Origin: Cristatella mucedo
Lineage: Eukaryota > Bryozoa > Phylactolaemata > Cristatellidae
Reading direction: 5' to 3'
DNA length: 64,000 nucleotides
NCBI GenBank assembly: GCA_009760855.2
Contig: WPIO01000031.1
Span: 3,210,001-3,274,000 of the forward strand
Shown here: positions 22,209 through 33,126 of the stretch, piece after piece
Layout of the letters: every line of letters starts with the position of its first letter
Numbering within the stretch: the first letter of the stretch is position 1
The notes under the pieces: model-generated
The model's input: the letters and a program-made list of their open reading frames with translations, nothing else
What the model was told of the DNA's origin: nothing
Databases searched by the model: none
Made by a program: the position numbers and the translations under genes

Positions 22209-23020
22209 ATGTAATAATAATAATAATAATAATAATGCAGTTGATGAAGTGCCCTCAGAGAACTTAATCTCTTTCTAGGCGCTTTACATTTGCTGCAAAG
22301 GGAAATGCAATTAGATGGTAAGTAAAATCATGCTTGAAAAATAAACAAAATGAGTAATATGGTTAGGGGTGACATGCACAGGGTCAGCATGCAAATGTGG
22401 TTAGTGGCAGCATGCACAGTGTCAGCCCGCATAAGCACGTGAAGGACCTAGCTGAACTGCTGCATCAGTTTCAGCCTGTTCGCGCCCTCAGGTCCTGTGT
22501 GGACAATAAATTAGCTGTCCCATTCCTCCGCTTAAAGACAGTTGGCGACAGAAGCTTTAGCTCTGCAGGTCCCAGACTGTGGAACTCGCCTCCACAATTC
22601 TTACGCAACGACAACTACTCTCCAACTGCCGACTATGGCACATCTTTTTCAGCGGTCCTGAACTGCTACTTCTATGCTACTCACTACCTCAACTGCTCTC
22701 CTGACTCTGCTATGCTTCCCACTTTCTCTTTGTTGCGTGAGACGAAGTCTGTTGGCTACCGAATTCGTACCGAAAGCCGCTTGGGCTGTGAGTGCGCTAT
22801 ACAAAACTCTCCTGCGTAACACCCACATGGTCTTTATGACTTTGTGGAGTTACTGACGGAGATACATTACAAGGACGAATCACAGGGACCCACTAAATGC
22901 TGTCCTAAATAGGTGTGTTTTTAAGTTCCTTTTAAATATGGTTAGGTCAGGTGATGTTCTGACGCAGGTCGGGAGGGAGATCCAGGCTTTGGGAGCATAC
23001 GAACCAAGTGTAAATTAAGA
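22209..23020 (-). mobile_element. Family A LINE 3' end, interrupted
   Basis: Minus-orientation family A 3' UTR in two pieces, 22209-22447 and 22871-23020. It includes the (AAT)n tail complement at 22211-22236 and the conserved AAGGACGAATCACAGGGACC block. The gap is filled by a family B element. Confidence 0.88.
22448..22870 (+). mobile_element. Family B LINE 3' fragment nested in family A
   Basis: Encodes the family B C-terminal segment (ELLHQFQPVRALRSCVDNKL to CECAIQNSPA), then the 3' UTR ending GACGGAGATACATTAC. It is flanked by AAGGAC at 22442-22447 and 22871-22876, a target-site duplication. Confidence 0.88.
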
Positions 23021-23027
23021 ATACAGC

Positions 23028-23149
<122 letters not shown>

Positions 23150-23208
23150 CAAATGAAGTTCGCGCTCTATTGAAATAAAATCAATTCGGTTTAATTGGAT
23201 GATTTCTA

Positions 23209-23379
23209 ATGGAGCGAGCGGCAGCGGTTACGGCGTCGGCGAGCCATACAGTTCAGTCCCGCGGGAGTTCGGTCCTGCTCGACGCCGCCAGGCACGCGTT
23301 CGTTCCCGTCAATGCGGGCGCGCGCTACGGCGTACCGCACGTTCCTGCAAATGAGTGCGAAGCCTCAGAGGTCTACTGA
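23209..23379 (+). CDS. Short GC-rich open frame (56 codons), unrecognised
   Basis: ATG to TGA frame starting [16 protein letters not shown], sharply GC-rich against the (TA)n to its left. No motif or splice signal supports it. It may be part of a CpG-rich promoter or a 5' leader. Confidence 0.15.
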   Translation: MERAAAVTASASHTVQSRGSSVLLDAARHAFVPVNAGARYGVPHVPANECEASEVY

Positions 23380-23480
23380 GATAACTCCATCTCAAGAGAT
23401 CTCGTTACACCCTAATACGCTCTAGTTAAAGCGCGGAATATGAGCAAGGGTAGATTTAGGCGGCGGAGGCACAGCCCGCC

Positions 23481-23612
23481 CTTAACCCTTAACCCTGAAC
23501 CCTGAACCCTGAACCCTGAACCCTAAACCCTGAACCCTAAACACTAAACCCTAAAACCCTAAACCCCAAAACCGTAAAACTCTAAACACTAAACCCTTAA
23601 CCATATAACCCG
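23481..23612. repeat. Degenerate interstitial telomere-like array
   Basis: Tandem units AACCCT, AACCCTG and AACCCTAAA drift through about 130 bp (ACCCTTAACCCTGAACCC, then AACACTAAACCCTAAAACCC). The base unit is the animal telomere hexamer CCCTAA, with frequent CCCTGAA variants. Confidence 0.8.
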
Positions 23613-23669
23613 GGGAAATATCCTACCCCAGGGGGATGCCGTAATGGCTCACTAGGTAAGGCGGTTTTA

Positions 23670-24540
23670 CGTATACGTGAATGCAAAGACGTGCAGCACC
23701 TTCGTGCGTATCGTACGCGCCGGCCGGCTGCCGACTGTACGCACTAGCCGGCTGCCACGCACCGAGTGCAAGGCGAACCGCTCTTGCCGCACGAGTCGTC
23801 GCAGGTCGCTGAAGCTGCACAGTGAGACGCGCGAGGGCGGCGCAGACAAGCGGCCGACGCAGAACAAGCGACTCCCGGCTCGTCCAACGCCGTCGTGTGC
23901 TCGATCGTGTTCTATCTACCGGACGCGCGCCCTCGCGCCCGCGCGCACCGGTCTCGGCGCGCTCGTCTCAGCCGCCAACGCCCTGTCGCGGTCCCAGTCG
24001 GCTCTCCGTTCCTTCCCCCGCCCCGGCGCTCCGCGCTTCCAGCTAGCGCGTGCCCTGCGACGCTCTGCGTGACAGCGAGAGCGTCGCTTGCTGCGGCTGC
24101 AGCAGCAGCGGCGGAGGCAGCAGCAGCAGCCGCAGCACTGACTGGCCACAGCCATCGGCGCCAAACGTAGAAAGACGAAATCGCCGCGTGAAAAGTCTGG
24201 CGGGGCGGGGCGACCTGCGGATGCACGCGCGTTTCGACCGCTGGCGCGTCGTGCGCTATCGCGGCATTCCGATGCGGCGATCCTTGTCAGCGGCTCGCCC
24301 GGCGAGTTTCCGGGCCGCTTCGGGGATGCTGGTCCTGCTGCGTGCGGCGGCGGGATGTAATGAGCGATCGCACGCCGAACGCAAGGTAAGGAGAGCCGCG
24401 GCGCGCTTGAAGGCGACGCGGCGCCGCCGTCCGGCCAGCCACGCCCGCGGCGCTGGCCGGGCGGCTCGTCGCAGCCGCCGAGCCTGTCGTCGTCCAGCGC
24501 ATGCGTCATCTCTTCCGCGGTCGCGCTGTCCTGTTTGAGC
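23670..24540. promoter_or_regulatory. CpG-rich island
   Basis: About 870 bp of very GC- and CpG-rich sequence open in several frames on both strands, as expected of composition alone. It contains one strong donor (CAAG|GTAAGG at 24385/24386), suggesting transcription rightward. Confidence 0.4.
24221..24385 (+). CDS. Candidate first exon (55 codons)
   Basis: ATG at 24221 starts 55 codons (MHARFDRWRVVRYRGIP...) that end at a strong GTAAGG donor. The product is Arg/Ala-rich with a short hydrophobic stretch (MLVLLRAAAG). No acceptor or domain downstream can be paired with it. Confidence 0.2.
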
Positions 24541-24599
24541 ACTTTGGCTTTACTCGCCCGCAGTGAGAGCACGTGGTGCTTGACCTTTCTCCGGCTCCC

Positions 24600-24700
24600 C
24601 AATTTTGGGAGGGGTAAAGCGCTCGCCTTTAACGACCTCGGTCGCAGGTTCGAGCCTCGCGGGAAATATAAAGCGCCTTGATGGAGATAAAGTTCTCAAG
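24600..24700 (+). repeat. tRNA-derived SINE, truncated
   Basis: tRNA-like block with an A-box region (GTAAAGCGCTCGCC) and a B box (GGTTCGAGCC) at 24647-24656, followed by AAAGCGCCTTGATGG, which resembles the LINE family A 3' end. Confidence 0.65.
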
Positions 24701-24749
24701 CAGGCACCGTACAAATGAATCATATATGCATATATGTAATGATACACAA

Positions 24750-24925
<176 letters not shown>

Positions 24926-24959
24926 TACTTATCGAGATTTTTTTTAAGCTAGTATATAT

Positions 24960-26660
24960 ACATTAGCCGGTGGTGCCCTGTCCTGCCGGGTTCAGGAACA
25001 GGGACCACACGGCTTCCGAGCCGGAAATGGCGTCGGAGACGCAGTGCCACCTCAAAGCCGTCCTCGCGAGCGTGGGATGCCGAGTTCGGACCGGCAAGCT
25101 TCATTGTTTGGCCACCAGCTGCCGAGAGCCCCGACCACGAAGGGCCTTACCACTGCCGACCGGTAGCCAGCGGTCAGGAAAGACCACCCAATGGCTGCAT
25201 ATTTAAGGTCCTGTTCCGGGCCGCCACAATCAGAGGATCCTCACCGCTGTCGAATGATACCGTCACATCCACAGTAACTAGATCTGTGCCGTTGTCGATG
25301 ACAAGGTCCGGCTAGAGAGCCAGGCCACCGGGAGCGGGAGGGCGCGGCCTGCCGACATGCAGTTAAGCTCGGTGGCCGGAAGAGCTCCGATTAGGCGGCC
25401 CAGAACCAGGTTGTGTCGGGCTATATACATACATGCATAGTCGACAAGGTCCTTTGGGCTCAGTTGTGATGATTGCAATATCCTGCAATAATGAGCTATG
25501 AGCTTGGCCGCTGGATCTGTGCTGAGAGCCACTTACGGATAGCCGCGATGAGCCGAGACTTACCACAGCTAATACGGCGACGTTTGTTTTTACAGTAATA
25601 TCAGATCCGCTGTGGGCACCGTGCTCATAGCAGGCTGTTCAACATGGTCGCCAGCGTATGCTTATATTAACGTTTAATAAACACGCTAGTAGTTATCTTT
25701 TTAGCATGGGGCTAAGGATTTTTGGTTTATTATTTCATGGTTCTATGTTTTGGGTTCACGGCTTATGTTCACTGGTTCGATTTTGAATATTTTTAGGTTT
25801 GAGTATTTTTAGTTTAGTGTTTAAGTATTAGGGTTTAGAAGTAAGGGTCTGCCGGTGGGTAAGTCAGAGTGAGGCCGAGCGGGAGCTGCTTTAAGCTTGT
25901 AAACGAGTCTGGCGGAAGTAATTTATACCGCGTTAGCCGTAATATGCAGACAATTGTGTGAGCTTTTTCTACAACGGTGTTGCTGTTTTCGCCGCCGAGC
26001 GCTGTGTCGTTATGTCAGCGTAATGCGAGGTTCAGGTGTGTTGTGCCGAGACTTGAACTAGTGAGGGTTTCGCGGCGATAGCGGTTGCAACTTCGCCGGC
26101 CACAACCTGTCCACTTTGACTTGCAATACCACCGGCGGTTTAAATGGGGGAAGACTCAAGAAGGGCGACTCGGTCGTAAACCGCTGCGTCGATCGGACCC
26201 GTGGACGTTTCGCGAAACCGGGTGACGCAATCGCCGCTAGCCGTCCGGCCGACTATCCTCAATTGGCAAACGGTGCTGGCCTCTTGCTAGCTCAAGCGTT
26301 GCTGCTTCACCGACACGCGTTTAACTGCGTCGAGACTGCCGAAGACATTTTAGCCTGCAAGGGAACGAGCGTTGCTCTCGCAGACTACCGCAGCGGAGCG
26401 CCCGCGGGCAAGCTATCACGGAGCGCCCGCCGGCAGACTGCAGCGGAGCGTCCGCCAGCAGACCGCAGCGGCCGTCATCCGTCGGTCCGTCGCTCGCTCT
26501 TCGGTCGGCATGGTCCGACTGGTGGCGTTCGGGTCTTGAACGTGAAAAAAACAAGGTAAATTAGCATGAGTCAGCTGATTCGACAGCTTCTTCCGTGCGG
26601 CGACGGAAGAACCTTCAGCGACAATCACCGCCGCCCCGCCTCCCCCCTGCCGGTTGCTGT
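24960..26660. other. Intergenic region without recognisable gene
   Basis: Open frames such as 26116-26559 are Arg/Ala/Gly-rich, cover short direct repeats (AGCGGAGCGCCCG units at 26391-26470) and match no domain I know. 25780-25850 has T-rich TTTAGTTTAGTG/TTAGGGTTTAG sequence faintly like telomere repeats. Confidence 0.4.
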
Positions 26661-26679
26661 GGGCAACAAAGAATAGCTT

Positions 26680-26750
26680 GCAGTAAGTCTCGAGCCCACG
26701 ACCTGTGCCGTGACCAGCGAGCCTCTTACGCCTCGGCAGAGGCCCGCGGA
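26680..26750 (-). repeat. SINE head fragment
   Basis: Reverse-strand B box (complement of CTCGAGCCCACGACC) and A-box-like region typical of the local SINE family. Confidence 0.5.
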
Positions 26751-27029
26751 ATCTTAGAAGCGCTGTAATGATAATAGGATAGTAGCCATACGCAAAGTCG
26801 AAAAGTACTCACCCGTTAAGCTGTGTGACAACCTCGAAACCGAAGACGCATTTTATTTCAGAGCCTGAAACTATCTATCTTTGAGCAGACGTCTTCCCGC
26901 TTTGCATCTGACAGACGTCCTGTCGCAGCACTCTCTTCGACTTAGCGCCGCTTCGCCCTCGTCATTCCAGCACGGCGGAGCATTCGTCTGATGATTGAAT
27001 GGAATGAACTTGACCTTGTTCACCGTATT

Positions 27030-27135
27030 ACGCATGAGCCCTGGTTTGTCGCAAAAGGTCAAGGTGCTCGCCTTTACCGACCCAGGTTGTGGGGTCGAGC
27101 CCTGCGGCATTTGCAAAGCGCCTGGATAGTGACTG
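27030..27135 (+). repeat. tRNA-derived SINE
   Basis: A-box-like AAGGTGCTCGCC, B box GGTCGAGCCC at 27092-27101, then ATTTGCAAAGCGCCTGGATAG, which resembles the LINE family A 3' end. A (CT)n run follows immediately. Confidence 0.7.

Positions 27136-27136
<1 letters not shown>

Positions 27137-27229
<93 letters not shown>
27137..27229. repeat. (CT)n microsatellite
   Basis: Pure CT run of about 93 bp directly after a SINE tail. Confidence 0.95.
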
Positions 27230-27233
<4 letters not shown>

Positions 27234-27630
27234 GCGCTATGCAAATGTTTTGTATTTATTAACATTCATTCAACGCCCGTCCCGTGGTTTTCCTCAGTAG
27301 AGATTAGTTGGTCATTCATAGGGAAACTTTATTCGGAAGACGACTATTTTGCCCATCAGAAATAAAGAGCATATTTATCTCAGGACAAGCGGCAGTGTCT
27401 CAGTGTCGAGACGCAATTGAATAATAGAACCAGCAGCAGCTATGTAACTAGCTTCAGATAGCTGTCCGATCTCGCATATCGCAGGCACGGTCAGGTATTG
27501 CTACAAAGGTCATTAGCGATGAAGGTCGTCAGCAGGGCGTCGACTCGCGGGCAGTCAGTTCGCCATCCTGTAACAGCACGACTGTCGGCACCAGCTTGTG
27601 ACCAGCGCGGCCTCCGGTGACAGCTCTCCG

Positions 27631-27669
27631 ATACACACACACACGCACACACGCACACACACACACACA

Positions 27670-27734
<65 letters not shown>

Positions 27735-27775
27735 TTCTCTCTCTCTCTCTCTCTCTCTTTTCTCTCCACCTCTCC

Positions 27776-27837
<62 letters not shown>

Positions 27838-27938
27838 CTCTCTATCTCTCTCCCTCTCTCTTATTTTCTCTCTCTCTCCTTTTCTCTCCATCTCTCTCTC
27901 TCTCTCTCTTTTCTCTACACCTCTCCCCTCCCTCTTTC

Positions 27939-28026
<88 letters not shown>

Positions 28027-28060
28027 CTCTCTCTCTCTCTCTCTCTCTCTTACTCTCTCT
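27631..28060. repeat. (CA)n-(CT)n compound microsatellite
   Basis: CA/CACG run (27631-27671) passing into about 390 bp of CT with TTTCTC and CCCTC interruptions. Long frames through it on both strands are repeat artefacts. Confidence 0.95.
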
Positions 28061-28230
28061 ATGGCGTCGCTCTTTTCTGTCTAGGATACGTTGGTCCTCG
28101 GTGCTTGTTCGTCACATTCGCGCTCTTTCCGAAACTTCGGCTCAGCAGACCCTCCTCAACTGTACCAAGGGGTGCCGACAAGGGGTGCCGACGGCCAGTC
28201 AGACGCAGTGCTGTCGTTGAGGGAAGTATT

Positions 28231-28290
28231 GTTGAGTGACATGATATTGAGGGTCGTGTTGTTGAGTGACATGATATTGAGGGTCGTGTT
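28231..28290. repeat. 30-bp direct duplication
   Basis: Two identical adjacent 30-bp copies beginning GTTGAGTGACATGATATTGA. Confidence 0.9.
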
Positions 28291-28379
28291 GTTAAGGGAA
28301 ATGTTGGGCCAAATTGAGTCACGCGATCTTATTCTGACGAGTTTTCATAGAAACTTGGCTAGCGGCCTAGGGGTTTCAA

Positions 28380-28660
28380 CAGCCGTGATGGCACACTAGA
28401 TAAGGCGGTCGCTCTTCACGACTTCAGTCCCGAGGTCGTGGGTTCGAACCCTGCAGTGAGCGATCCAATACTGCCGCTGCAAGCGGTGGCGAAAGCCTTT
28501 ATGGCTCTTCTGCCACTACGAGCAGCTCACGGTTCCGTCGCAGAAGACAACGCCCTGCCATCTTGCCGCTCGACTGGAGTGCGCCATCTTGCCACGCTAC
28601 GCAAGTGCGCCACTTGGCGTGACGGACTATTTCGCTTTAATCAGTGGAGATAAAAAAGAT
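28380..28660 (+). repeat. tRNA-derived SINE, best preserved copy
   Basis: Head with A-box-like TGGCACACTAGATAAGGCGG and B box GGTTCGAACCC (28440-28450), followed by a body (CTGCCGCTGCAAGCGGTGGCG, GCTCTTCTGCCACT) shared with copies at 44.4 and 54.1 kb. It lacks the compact cloverleaf of a functional tRNA gene. Confidence 0.7.
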
Positions 28661-29690
28661 GCTGTTAAAATCGTGCGTTGCCTGATGCCGGCAACGCACG
28701 CTCATTCGATTCTTATTCATTCCATCAGCTTGTAACTATATAAGATATATTGTAAGAGTCACTCAATACTCGGTGCAGACCTTCACAACTGCCGCATGTG
28801 AGACAGCTGCCGTGAACGCCGTCTCGACTGAGCGCGGGCTAAAAAGCTATGCTTTACTATTGAAGCTACAAATTCTGTGACTCCGCCTATTCGGTCGCCT
28901 CATGCCGCTGTACAGGCCGATTTACATGGCTGTCCCAATCAGCTCTTCGGACACCAAACCTAAGGAATCTCGTATCTTCTGGCGACAGGCCACCTATGCT
29001 TTGAAACTGGAAACTCCATATCTTCAAGCGCCGAGGGTTCGTCTACATAACTGGTCGTGAAAGTTGGTCTTTTTCTTGATCATCACAGCGATTCCTGTCT
29101 ACTCCCTCCTCAGCCTTTCTCCAGCTAAGCGTATCTTATCGCTCGGGCGCTACATTCCGCTGAGTTTCACTCAGTGCCCTTTGGTTACAACGGCTGCAGT
29201 GGCAGGAAGGCTCGAGTTGCGCTCATTGAAGCGCATGCAAGTACCCACTCGCGTCACCAGGTGGCGCTGTAGGCACGACCGATGGCTCTAGTTTCGACAA
29301 GCGTACGTCTCGTCAGGGAAAAGTCACGGCAAATCTCGCGTTTGGCGTGCAGCTGTGTTTCTGGCAGCTTCGCCGGTCGAATGCAGCGCGACGCATGGAA
29401 CCCTAAAAAATCTCAGCCGATTTAACAGCCTCACCAGAACTCTATTGCATAGATTTCGAGCCTCTCCGAAAAACTTTCCGGGGAGAGGCAGTTGCAAGTT
29501 GGACCACGTGTGGCGGACTCTAGCTCGAGCTCCATCTGGCATTTCCAAACTAGTCGGACCGATCCTAACGCGTCGCTTGACCTCTACCTTGTGCTTCCAT
29601 TCGCAATCTGCCACTTTCGTTCGCCCGTATAGGTTCATTCACTAAGCGGGTGGCTTTACGTTGAAGACAAGTGAACGCTGCACCACCTTT
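28661..29690. other. Intergenic region, nothing recognisable
   Basis: Unique-looking sequence. Open frames at 29064-29291 and 29355-29645 show no domain or splice signal. Confidence 0.4.
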
Positions 29691-29691
29691 A

Positions 29692-29694
<3 letters not shown>

Positions 29695-29761
<67 letters not shown>

Positions 29762-29801
29762 TCTCTCTCGAGGGAGAGGGAGAGGGAGAGGGAGAGGCTC
29801 C

Positions 29802-29832
<31 letters not shown>

Positions 29833-31297
29833 CCTGTCTCCCTCTCTCTCCCTGTCTCCCTCTCTCTCTCTCCCTGTCTCCCTCTCTCTCCCTTTCTCCC
29901 TCTCTCTCACTGTCTCCCCCTCTCTCCCTGTCTCCCTCTCTCTCCCTGTCTCCCTCTCTCTCCCTGTCTCCCTCTCTCTCCCTGTCTCCCTCTCTCTCCC
30001 CGTGTGTCTCTCTCTCCCCGTGTGTGTGTCTCTCTCTCCCGTGTCTCTCTCTCCCCGTGTGTCTCTCTCTCCCCGTGCCTCTCTCTCCCCGTGTGTCTCT
30101 CTCTTCCCGTGTCTCTCTCCCCGTGTCTCTCTCTCCCCGTCTCTCTCTCCCCATGTCTCTCTCTCCCCGTGTCTCCCTCTCCCCGTGTCTCTTTCTCCCC
30201 GTATCTCTTTCTCCCCGTGTCTCTTTCTCCCCGTGTCTCTTTCTCCCCGTGTCTCACCCCGTGTCTCTCTCTCCCCGTGTGCGTCTCTCTCCCCGTCTCT
30301 CTCCCGTGTCTCTCTCTCCCTTGTCTCTCTCTCCCCGTGTCTCTCTCTCTCCCCGTGTCTCTCTCTCTCCCCGTGTCTCTCTCTCCCCGTGTCTCTCTCT
30401 CCCCGTGTCACTCTCTCTCCCCGTGTCTCCCTCTCCCCGTATCTCTCTCTCCCCGTGTGTCTCTCTCTCCCCGTGTCTCTCTCTCCCCATGTGTGTCTCT
30501 CTCTCTCCCCGTGTCTCTCTCTCCCCGTGTCTCTCTCTCTCCCCGTGTGTCTCTCTCTCCCCGTGTGTCTCTCTCTCCCCGTGTCTCTCTCTTCCCGTGT
30601 CTCTCTCCCCATGTCTCTCTCTCCCCATGTCTCTCTCTCCCCATGTCTCTCTCTCCCCGTGTCTCTCTCTCCCCGTGTCTCTTTCTCCCCGTATCTCTTT
30701 CTCCCCGTGTCTCTTTCTCCCCGTGTGTGTCTCTCTCCCCGTCTCTCTCCCGTGTCTCTCTCTCCCCGTGTCTCTCTCTCTCCCCGTGTCTCTCTCTCCC
30801 CGTGTCTCTCTCTCCCCGTGTCTCTCTCCCCGTGTCTCCCTCTCCCCGTGTCCCTCTCTCTCCCCGTGTGTCTCTCTCCCTCCCCGTGTCTCTCTCTCCC
30901 GTGTCTCTTTCCCGTGTCTCTCTCCCCGTGTCTCCCTCTTCCCGTGTCTCTCTCTCCCCGTGTGCGTCTCTCTCTCCCCGTGTGCGTCTCTCTCTCCCCG
31001 TCTCTCTCTCCCTTTCTCCTCTCTCTCACTGTCTCCCCCTCTCTCCCTGTCTCCCTCTCTCTCCCTGTCTCCCTCTCTCTCCCTGTCTCCCTCTCTCTCC
31101 CCGTGTGTCTCTCTCTCCCCGTGTGTGTGTCTCTCTCTCTCCCGTGTCTCTCTCTCCCCGTGTGTCTCTCTCTCCCCGTGTCTCTCTCTCCGTGTGTCTC
31201 TCTCTCTCCCCGTGTCTCTCTCTCCCCGTGTGTCTCTCTCCCCGTGTCTCTCTCTCCCGTGTCCCTCTCTCCCCGTGTCTCTCCCCGTCTCTACCCC
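29695..31297. repeat. 1.6-kb pyrimidine minisatellite
   Basis: Starts as pure (CT)n, then CCCTGTCTCCCTCTCTCT units, then dozens of about 14-18 bp units of the form CCCCGTGTCTCTCTCT with GTGTGT, CCCAT and TTTCT variants, then CCCTGTCTCC units again near 31030. All three plus frames and the minus frames stay open for 440-570 codons because the unit lacks stops; these are not genes. 29769-29799 holds an abrupt GA-rich inversion (GAGGGAGAGGGAGAGG). Confidence 0.95.
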
Positions 31298-32000
31298 CTC
31301 TCCACCCGCCTTGGGTGGTACCCAAATGCAGTGAAGCCCGCGCCATCTTGTGCCGTAGCAAGGGAGGCCCCCCCCCCGCGGTGCCTTGACGTCGCCGGCG
31401 TACTCTTGCGAAGCTGCAGCCATCCGTCTGTCGGAGCCTGAGCGGCGTTCTCTTATCGCCTCTGCCTCTACGGCAGCGTCTGCCGTAGAGGCAGCTGTCG
31501 TTTCTGCCTGTCTATCGAGTCGGCTTCCCACGCGTCCATAGTGTCGCTCACCATCTCTTTGTGATGCAGATCGCATGCTCAATGAGGAAAAATTATTGTA
31601 CTAATCACAGCGGCGCATGTCCTTGACACTCATCACGAGCCGGAGAGTTGATCTACGGCTATCGAAGTGGTTTTCATTGACAGGCAACAACGGGCTCCAC
31701 CTTCGCCTCGTACATACGCTGCGACAGTTACGTTACCTACGTTACGTACTCAGTTACGTACGTTTAAGACAGGGCCACCTCACTACGCATGCTTCGCGCG
31801 TCTCTTCCGACGCGACGTAGCGCAGCTTTTCGCTCGATGTCCGACCTGGAGAGGGCCAGTCGAGGACAAAGACATTCGAGCTTCAAGTGTATCTCTATTT
31901 GTCTCTCATTGCGGTTCAGCGGCGACGACAGAGCCCGACGACGGCCAGCGGCGTAGACGGTGTAGTTATTGACCGCCCAGTTCGATAGACGTAGCGCTGC
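31298..32000. other. Intergenic, no recognisable gene
   Basis: 31460-31500 has a small inverted repeat (CTGCCTCTACGGCAG...CTGCCGTAGAGGCAG). 31717-31765 has GTTACGTACG-like repeats. No gene seen. Confidence 0.4.
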
Positions 32001-32033
32001 TCGCAGCGCTACGTTCGCCCTCCAGCCGCCGGG

Positions 32034-32581
32034 ATGCGATCGAGGGACCCGCACGCGCATGCGCTGCCTCTGCTTCTTTCGTTGCCAGGCGCCGCCGTTG
32101 CCGCCACCGCCGCGGCGGTCGGCTCCGCAGCTCCTGCTACGCTCGGCGTGCGACGCGATCGTCCCGGCGGCGGCGATCGCCGACCGGTCCGTCAGCTGGC
32201 GGCCCGCTCGGAGCCGCGATTGCGCCGTCGCTCGCGCAGAGAGCGCGCCGCTTCCCTGCACGGATCGCAGGCTGCTCGGATCGCAGGCTGCTCGGAGGGG
32301 CGGCTGCTCGGCACCGCCGCGAGCGCGCTCTCACTCTCGAAAGAGCTCGTGGGCGGGGCGCGTCGCCTTCCGGTGAGTCACGCCAGGCGCGGCGCCGAAG
32401 AGGCCACAGCACGACCCTTGTCGGCGGCTGGACGCTCGCTCGACAGCAGAACGGACCTGCATTTTCCTTCTTTCAGTGTGCGGCGACGCTGCAGCGCAAA
32501 GAGACGCGCGGCAGAGCCGCAATATCAGTTTGTAACCGTGCAGAAGCTCGTCCCCCGGCTCTCTACTGGTGGCCTGTGTGA
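32034..32581 (+). CDS. Candidate two-exon small secreted protein in CpG-rich patch
   Basis: ATG at 32034 opens 113 codons to a strong GTGAGT donor (exon end 32372). A 104-nt intron ends in TTTTCCTTCTTTCAG, and exon 2 (32477-32581) adds 34 codons to TGA in the same phase, for 147 residues. The N-terminus has a hydrophobic, signal-peptide-like stretch (HALPLLLSLPGAAVAATAAA). The rest is Arg/Ala-rich and matches no family I know. The splice signals look real; the coding status does not have independent support, so it could be a non-coding or 5'-leader transcript. Confidence 0.28.
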
Positions 32582-32776
32582 TGCAGTGCTGCGGTGCGGT
32601 TAAAACACAGGCGGCCACAACTGGGTGCCGAAAGCAACAGTTTATTGTGGGCCTGTTAGTAGCGGTTACGCGCTGGCGAAAGCGCTTTACGCTGCGTGTA
32701 CCGGACCGACGCAGTTAACTGCGCGAACTCCCGAAGCCCGAGTATAACCAACTACCCTGTGCGTTTACGCGGGTTC

Positions 32777-33053
32777 TCTCTGCCCCTCCCCTCTCTGCCC
32801 CTCTCTGCCCCTCTCTGCCCCTCTCTGCCCCTCTCTGCCCCTCTCTGCCCCTCTCTGCCCCTCTCTGCCCTTCTCCGCCCCTCTCCGCCCCTCTCCGCCC
32901 CTCTCCGCCCCTCTCCGCCCCTCTCCGCCCCTCTCCGCCCCTCTCCGCCCCTCTCCGCCCCTCTCCGCCCCTCTCCGCCCCTCTCCGCCCCTCTCCGCCC
33001 CTCTCCGCCCCTCTCCGCCCCTCTTCGCCCCTCTCTGCCCCTCTCTGCCCCTC
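32777..33053. repeat. 10-bp minisatellite CCCCTCTCYG
   Basis: About 27 copies of a 10-bp unit. The left block has CTCTCTGCCC, the middle block CTCTCCGCCC, and the last copies return to CTCTCTGCCC. Confidence 0.95.
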
Positions 33054-33126
33054 TCGACCTTGGGCGTAGCTGTTATTGTTTTTGTCGGACCCTAGCTCTC
33101 GGTGTCCGTCCTCGGCCTAATTCTTC

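Noticed and set aside
23916-24602. 228-codon minus-strand frame
   Set aside because: CpG-rich composition keeps many frames open; no domain, and the only strong donor in the region is on the plus strand.
26116-26559. 147-codon plus-strand frame
   Set aside because: Arg/Ala-rich, built partly on short direct repeats, no domain; the AAG|GTAAAT at its end is not enough.
28380-28460. tRNA gene candidates by B-box sequence (also at 24.65, 27.09, 33.78, 41.17, 44.45 and 54.18 kb)
   Set aside because: Repeated with a shared non-tRNA body and poor cloverleaf potential, so they are SINEs.
29661-31582. Several 440-570-codon open frames on both strands
   Set aside because: They are Ser/Leu/Pro or Arg/Glu strings from a stop-free CT minisatellite; all frames are open at once, so there is no coding signal.
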